From JAAYBY01 sp964465385 (GTDB lineage: Bacteria > Bacillota > Clostridia > Saccharofermentanales > UBA5734), in NCBI GenBank assembly GCA_964465385.1, contig CAYXIM010000072.1, forward strand, positions 1-9,307: a stretch of 9,307 nt of DNA. Direction: 5' to 3'. How positions within the stretch are numbered: position 1 is the stretch's first letter; every line of letters starts with the position of its first letter. A program made the position numbers and the translations under genes. This document shows positions 6,286 to 9,307 of the stretch, in pieces. Under the pieces are notes generated by a model. It had not been told where the DNA came from. It searched no databases and saw nothing but the letters and a program-made list of their open reading frames with translations.

Positions 6286-6335
6286 GGAAGATGCGTAAAG
6301 CATCTACCATTTGACGGACTGGGAGGTATTGAACC

Positions 6336-6554
6336 ATGGTAACCAAAGAGATGATCATCGCAGATGTGCTCAACATGGATCGCGGCACAGTCCCGATCTT
6401 TTTCCGTAATGGCTTGCATTGCCTGGGCTGTGCCATGGCTTCTAACGAGACCATCGAAGAAGCCTGTGCGGTTCACGGACTGGATTGCGATCTGTTGCTG
6501 GACGAATTGAATGCGTTTTTATCTGTTAAGGATCTGCCTCCGGCAGATGTGTGA
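6336..6554 (+). CDS. DUF1858 redox-disulfide mini-protein (hybrid-cluster-protein associated)
   Basis: A 72-residue protein matching the DUF1858 family, also described as a hybrid-cluster-protein-associated redox disulfide domain. The signature GLHCLGC (26-32) gives a CxxC pair at C29/C32. It is followed by ETIEEACAVHGLD (38-50) and an LLLDELNAFL helix (53-62), the family's usual order. Further Cys occur at 44 and 51. The family is found mainly in anaerobes, alone or fused to redox proteins. A thiol-disulfide or cluster-related role is proposed, but the substrate is unknown. No hybrid cluster protein gene is in the window. GGGAGG (6321-6326) ends nine bases before the ATG. It may be co-transcribed with the E2-like gene 96 bases upstream and also has its own -10 candidate. 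A strong terminator follows. Confidence 0.92.
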   Translation: MVTKEMIIADVLNMDRGTVPIFFRNGLHCLGCAMASNETIEEACAVHGLDCDLLLDELNAFLSVKDLPPADV

Positions 6555-6564
6555 TTCCACGGAC

Positions 6565-6596
6565 AAAAAAGCGAGGCCTTGCGCCTCGCTTTTTTT
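6565..6596. terminator. Strong bidirectional intrinsic terminator
   Basis: AAAAAAGCGAGGC (6565-6577) pairs perfectly with GCCTCGCTTTTTT (6583-6595) around the five-base loop CTTGC. That gives seven GC-rich pairs plus six A-T pairs and a T run to 6596. The A tract on the left makes it work on both strands. It ends the DUF1858 transcript on the plus strand and the UroD-family transcript on the minus strand, whose stop codon lies about 27 bases away. Confidence 0.93.
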
Positions 6597-6622
6597 GAGC
6601 CTTGTGAGTCCCGGAACCGTCT

Positions 6623-7756
6623 TCAATCTGTGTAACGGCCATGCCGCGCAGCTGCTTCGGCAAAGGCAAGTATTTTTTCCCGGGGGGTTTCTTCATTGAA
6701 ATAATCGGTGGCCGCCAGGATAAAGCGGCCGCGTTTTTTGGCTGCCGTCAGGGTCTTTTTAACCGCTTCTTCAATTTCCTCAACAGAACCATAGCGCAAC
6801 AAGTCGATCTGGTCGATATTGCCTGACAAAACGATGTTCGGGTTGAAAACCGACAGGGCCGTCTCCAGGTCTGTGTCGCCATACGGCGGTGGGGTCAGCG
6901 ATTCATACATGTCCATGCCGATGCCTGAGTACAGGGGCAGCAGCTTCTTGGCATCCCCGCAATTGTGGTAAATGTAATACAGGCCCAGATCTTGCGCCCG
7001 ACGGGCCAATTTGGCTTCGTAAGGCAAAATATGTTCCGAAAAATATGCCGGTCCCACCACGTTGCCATTGGCCACGTTGCCGCCGCAACTGAGCATGTCT
7101 GCCCCTGCCTGGGCATACTGGCGGAACACCTCAACCTCCCGGTCCATGAAATAATCCATCATGGCCCCGTAAAAATCAACCTGGAAGTAAGGATCCATGA
7201 GCAAGTCATCCAGTTTGCGATACATGCTGACCATGTTGAAAGCCCCCTGACCCCAGGGAGCGGTCAAGCCACGGCCCGCCAGCAGCTCCTTGGCCCGCAA
7301 CACCGGTGTCATGTCGTAGCGCGGGACCGGCGGCTGGTAACGCAAAAACTGTTCGAAATCCTCTGCTCCCTTGATGTAATACTCCATGATGGCTTCAACG
7401 ATTTCATAGGGGCTGACCCGGTTGAGTTTTTTGACCTGCCGCAGTTCCCGTTCAGGGGTTCGGATGGTCGTGGTGACCTGCCAGGATCTGTCCGCTTCCA
7501 GCGTGACCTCCTCGGTGGAGACCCGCCAGTTTTTGCTGTCACAAGCTGTTTCATCCAGAAAATTGATGCTGCAGTTTCGCATCAGGACGTCAAAACCGTA
7601 GTAGTCATAAAGCTCAATGGTTTTTGTAACCAGATCGGACCCCACCGTTTCATAAAACTCATCGACGTGGTTGGCGTGGATGAAAGGGGCCACCGGAACG
7701 CGGTCCGTGGGTTCGCCTCGAAGTGTTTTGGCCAGAATGGATTGGTTGGCTGTCAT
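6623..7756 (-). CDS. UroD/MtaA-family methyltransferase-like protein
   Basis: A 377-residue TIM-barrel protein of the uroporphyrinogen decarboxylase superfamily, in the branch that includes MtaA-type Co-methyltransferases rather than HemE. The opening LRGEPTDRVPVAPFIHANH (12-30) is typical. The HemE substrate motif RQAGRY is absent, arguing against heme synthesis. HNCGD (264-268) supplies the His and Cys of the usual H-x-C zinc site. The C-terminal position that often carries a third Cys reads AATDYFNEETPREKI, where ETPREKI matches the family but the Cys is missing. SGNIDQIDLL (311-320) is another family segment. Likely chemistry is methyl transfer to or from a small thiol or corrinoid, but this is inference. 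AGGAGGT (7771 down to 7765) ends eight bases before the ATG, an excellent start. It follows the MFS gene by 64 bases on the same strand and also has its own promoter. No corrinoid-binding protein gene is seen. Confidence 0.88.
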   Translation of the reverse strand: MTANQSILAKTLRGEPTDRVPVAPFIHANHVDEFYETVGSDLVTKTIELYDYYGFDVLMRNCSINFLDETACDSKNWRVSTEEVTLEADRSWQVTTTIRTPERELRQVKKLNRVSPYEIVEAIMEYYIKGAEDFEQFLRYQPPVPRYDMTPVLRAKELLAGRGLTAPWGQGAFNMVSMYRKLDDLLMDPYFQVDFYGAMMDYFMDREVEVFRQYAQAGADMLSCGGNVANGNVVGPAYFSEHILPYEAKLARRAQDLGLYYIYHNCGDAKKLLPLYSGIGMDMYESLTPPPYGDTDLETALSVFNPNIVLSGNIDQIDLLRYGSVEEIEEAVKKTLTAAKKRGRFILAATDYFNEETPREKILAFAEAAARHGRYTD

Positions 7757-7782
7757 GGTGTTCTACCTCCTCAGATGGGTTT

Positions 7783-7811
7783 ATCATACGGTCTTAAACA
7801 ACCGATGTAAA
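7783..7811 (-). promoter_or_regulatory. Predicted sigma-A promoter for the UroD-family gene
   Basis: On the minus strand, -35 TTTACA (7811 down to 7806) and -10 TATGAT (7788 down to 7783) are spaced by 17 bases, the best full promoter in the window. Transcription would start near 7776, leaving a leader of about 20 nt that holds the AGGAGGT site. It allows expression independent of the upstream MFS gene. Confidence 0.6.
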
Positions 7812-7820
7812 GGATCTGGA

Positions 7821-9062
7821 TCAGGGTGTAACATGGGTCTGTGGGTGTGGTTTTTCTCTTCTGAGCAACCAGGCCACGGCAACAATCGCCAGCAAGGTGA
7901 TCCAGCTGATCGACATGGCCTGGAAAAAGCCGACGGTTTCAGCCAGACGGCCCGAAAACCAGGGGAAGAAAATGCTGGACAAGGAGCCGGTCATGAAAAT
8001 CATGGCAGAAACCGTTCCTGAATGCTCCGGGTAGCGGTTGCAGGCAATGGTGACCAACAGGGGCAAGACACTACCGGAAACCAGGCCATTTAAGAACAAA
8101 GCAACCAGCAAGATATTGCCATTGTCGCTCCACAGGCCCACGGCCATAAAAAGGGCACCCAGCAGGCAACCCAGAGCCAGGATGCGTGACGGCTGGAAAC
8201 GATCGACGACGCAGGCCACCAGAAAACGACCTGCGGTCATGCCCAGCCACAAACTTGTGATACCCAAGCCTGCCACAGCCGGGGTCATGTGCAGGTGGTT
8301 TTCCATATAAAGGGGAATCCATACACTCAAGACCACGTGATGGCCGATGTAAAGAAACATGATCAGGCAGATCAGCCACATGTAGGGCTGCTGCTTCATA
8401 AAGGCCAGGGTTTGGCCGATAGATGTCTTTTCCGGCTTGGGCTTATCTTTTTCAGGCAGCTGATCTTTTTTGGCCAGCAGGGGCAAGAGAAAGCTCAGCG
8501 CGATGCTGATCAGGCCCAGGATGCTGAAGACCTGGTGCCAGGTGAACGCACGCGCCATCAGGACCTGCACATAAAGCGGGCTTAAGATGGCGCCCACACC
8601 AAAAAAGGTGTGCAGCAGGTTGAGGTAATAACCACGCCGTTCTGGCCTGAGATCTGAAATGTACGCACTGAACAGGGTATCTGCCAGCTTGCTGCCGGCC
8701 CCCAGAAAGAAAAAGACAGCCAGGAGCACAGTGTAAAGGGAGACCATGCCGATCAAGAATAAGCCCAGGCCAAACATAAGGAAGCCCAGCGACAGCATGG
8801 TGGATTTAGACAGCCGGTCAGCAATCAGCATGCTCAGCACAATCGCCAGGATACCACCCACGCTTTTTGCCGAAACAAAGAGGCCGCCATGGGCCAGACT
8901 GATCTGATACTCTTCAATGATCCTGGGCATCAGGGGGCCCATCATGGTTGTGCTGACGGCATAAACGGCACTGAGCAGGAAAACGTAAGCGGTGATCAGG
9001 CGTATCCGACCACTGACCGCTGTGCCCTTTACAAGATGATCTGGTTTTTGCTTTTGATTCAT
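7821..9062 (-). CDS. Major facilitator superfamily transporter, FHS-like
   Basis: A 413-residue inner-membrane transporter with about twelve hydrophobic segments in two halves, joined by a charged central loop (about 197-216, rich in Lys, Pro and Glu). Seen are the TM2-3 loop ADRLSK (81-86, a degenerate MFS motif A), SDLRPERRGYYLNLLHTFFG (136-155) and GVGAILSPLY. The NLLHxFFGxGA pattern recalls the fucose/hexose (FHS) branch, so a small organic solute is plausible, but the substrate cannot be read from sequence. The start at 9062 is preferred because AGGA (9073 down to 9070) ends seven bases upstream. An in-frame ATG at 9080 would add six residues but has only a poor ribosome site. The UroD-family gene follows 64 bases downstream with no terminator between, so the two may be co-transcribed. 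Two palindromes in the leader suggest regulation. Confidence 0.92.
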   Translation of the reverse strand: MNQKQKPDHLVKGTAVSGRIRLITAYVFLLSAVYAVSTTMMGPLMPRIIEEYQISLAHGGLFVSAKSVGGILAIVLSMLIADRLSKSTMLSLGFLMFGLGLFLIGMVSLYTVLLAVFFFLGAGSKLADTLFSAYISDLRPERRGYYLNLLHTFFGVGAILSPLYVQVLMARAFTWHQVFSILGLISIALSFLLPLLAKKDQLPEKDKPKPEKTSIGQTLAFMKQQPYMWLICLIMFLYIGHHVVLSVWIPLYMENHLHMTPAVAGLGITSLWLGMTAGRFLVACVVDRFQPSRILALGCLLGALFMAVGLWSDNGNILLVALFLNGLVSGSVLPLLVTIACNRYPEHSGTVSAMIFMTGSLSSIFFPWFSGRLAETVGFFQAMSISWITLLAIVAVAWLLRREKPHPQTHVTP

Positions 9063-9069
9063 GAGGCCG

Positions 9070-9073
9070 TCCT
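9070..9073 (-). promoter_or_regulatory. Shine-Dalgarno core deciding the MFS start
   Basis: AGGA on the minus strand lies seven bases before the ATG at 9062 and downstream of the alternative ATG at 9080. If it is used, translation begins at 9062. Confidence 0.5.
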
Positions 9074-9094
9074 GATCCATGATGATGCTTTCAT

Positions 9095-9106
9095 CTTACC
9101 GGTAAG
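9095..9106. promoter_or_regulatory. Perfect 12-bp palindrome, candidate operator
   Basis: CTTACCGGTAAG is self-complementary over all 12 bases. It lies 33-44 bases upstream of the preferred MFS start, where a repressor site would overlap the promoter or leader. No loop is possible beyond the centre, so a protein-binding site is likelier than an RNA hairpin. Confidence 0.45.
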
Positions 9107-9132
9107 CGCTGCCGCTGTAAAGGAAAAGGGTC

Positions 9133-9142
9133 TGGCATGCCA
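9133..9142. promoter_or_regulatory. Perfect 10-bp palindrome, second candidate operator
   Basis: TGGCATGCCA is self-complementary. Its centre is 37 bases from the centre of the 12-bp palindrome, both in the gap between the tRNA terminator and the MFS gene. The two sequences are unlike each other, so they are not copies of one operator. I see no clear -35/-10 pair around them. Confidence 0.35.
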
Positions 9143-9191
9143 CCAAAGGCCCGTGTGTGAAAAAAACCAGGGCCAGCCCTTTGCTTTTAAT

Positions 9192-9217
9192 AAAAAAGAG
9201 CCGCCCCCTGAGGAGCG
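9192..9217 (-). terminator. Intrinsic terminator of the tRNA-Thr transcript
   Basis: On the minus strand, CGCTCC (9217 down to 9212) pairs with GGGGCG (9207 down to 9202), including one T-G pair, around a TCAG loop. Four bases later comes a run of six T (9197 down to 9192). It sits 14 bases beyond the tRNA 3' end. The gap before the T run makes it less than ideal. Confidence 0.55.
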
Positions 9218-9230
9218 AACCCTTTGGCCT

Positions 9231-9306
9231 TGGAGCCTGTGATCGGACTCGAACCAACGACCGGCTGATTACAAATCAGCTGCTCTACCAACTGAGCTAC
9301 ACAGGC
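9231..9306 (-). tRNA. tRNA-Thr (anticodon TGT), CCA encoded
   Basis: The minus strand folds as a complete cloverleaf. The acceptor is GCCTGTG/CACAGGC, seven pairs, with discriminator T. The D arm is GCTC/GAGC with AGTTGGTA in the loop. The anticodon stem GCTGA/TCAGC holds the loop TTTGTAA, with TGT as anticodon, decoding ACA and probably other Thr codons by wobble. A five-base variable region follows, then T stem GTTGG/CCGAT with loop TTCGAGT. CCA directly follows the discriminator (9233 down to 9231) in the DNA. Only one base of sequence lies upstream of the 5' end, so any promoter or neighbouring tRNA is outside the window. A terminator follows. Confidence 0.96.
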
Positions 9307-9307
9307 A

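Noticed and set aside
6965..7810. Plus-strand open frame of 281 codons opposite the UroD-family gene
   Set aside because: The minus strand carries a clear UroD-family protein with an excellent ribosome site and promoter. The antisense product has no recognisable domain.
9172..9200. A/T-rich inverted repeat near the tRNA terminator as a possible plus-strand terminator
   Set aside because: The pairing needs a bulge and no plus-strand transcript is expected here. It is adequately explained as the T tract of the tRNA terminator.
8889..9242. Plus-strand open frame running across the MFS leader into the tRNA gene
   Set aside because: It overlaps the MFS gene, both palindromes and the tRNA, and has no protein-like features.
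1..9307. Mobile elements, CRISPR arrays, toxin-antitoxin pairs or a defence system
   Set aside because: No transposase, integrase, repeat-spacer pattern or typical small gene pair was seen. All major open frames are explained by the listed genes.

Overview
The window reads as an ordinary chromosomal stretch of a moderately high-GC, anaerobic-type Firmicute, probably a member of the Clostridia. This is inferred from protein families and signal style rather than from a database match. The evidence is a DUF1858 (hybrid-cluster-protein-associated) mini-protein, a clostridial-type TraX membrane protein, an Mbl/MreB actin, a corrinoid-methyltransferase-like UroD-family protein, strong purine-rich Shine-Dalgarno sites, and several extended -10 (TGn) promoters. 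I see no transposase, integrase, CRISPR array, phage gene or plasmid gene, and no frameshifted gene.

Layout from left to right. (1) A complete mreB/mbl-type gene runs leftward (15-1025). It is divergent from a rightward traX-like gene (1214-2029), and the 188-nt gap between them appears to hold overlapping divergent promoters and a hairpin with a T tract. (2) leuS (2129-4597) follows with its own extended -10 promoter and a short leader that has no room for a T-box. It is almost directly abutted by an unrecognised polytopic membrane protein gene (4600-5256). (3) A stand-alone E2/CAT-like acyltransferase-fold gene (5343-6239) comes next. It has no lipoyl domain, and the catalytic His of the DHRxxDG motif is replaced by Glu. 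After it comes a 72-residue DUF1858 redox mini-protein (6336-6554), closed by a strong bidirectional intrinsic terminator (6565-6596). (4) On the minus strand, reading right to left, there is tRNA-Thr(TGT) at 9231-9306 with encoded CCA and a terminator. It is followed by an MFS transporter (7821-9062) whose leader carries two perfect palindromes, and then by a UroD/MtaA-family methyltransferase-like gene (6623-7756) with its own well-formed promoter.

How the genes relate. Cell shape (MreB/Mbl) and translation (LeuRS, tRNA-Thr) are housekeeping functions and do not form one pathway here. The most suggestive pairing is the MFS transporter with the UroD-family protein: co-directional, 64 nt apart, no terminator between them. 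This would fit uptake of a small methylated compound followed by methyl transfer, but no corrinoid protein or partner methyltransferase lies in the window. No convincing multi-gene undescribed system is visible. The second-look items are single genes with altered motifs and local regulatory structures.
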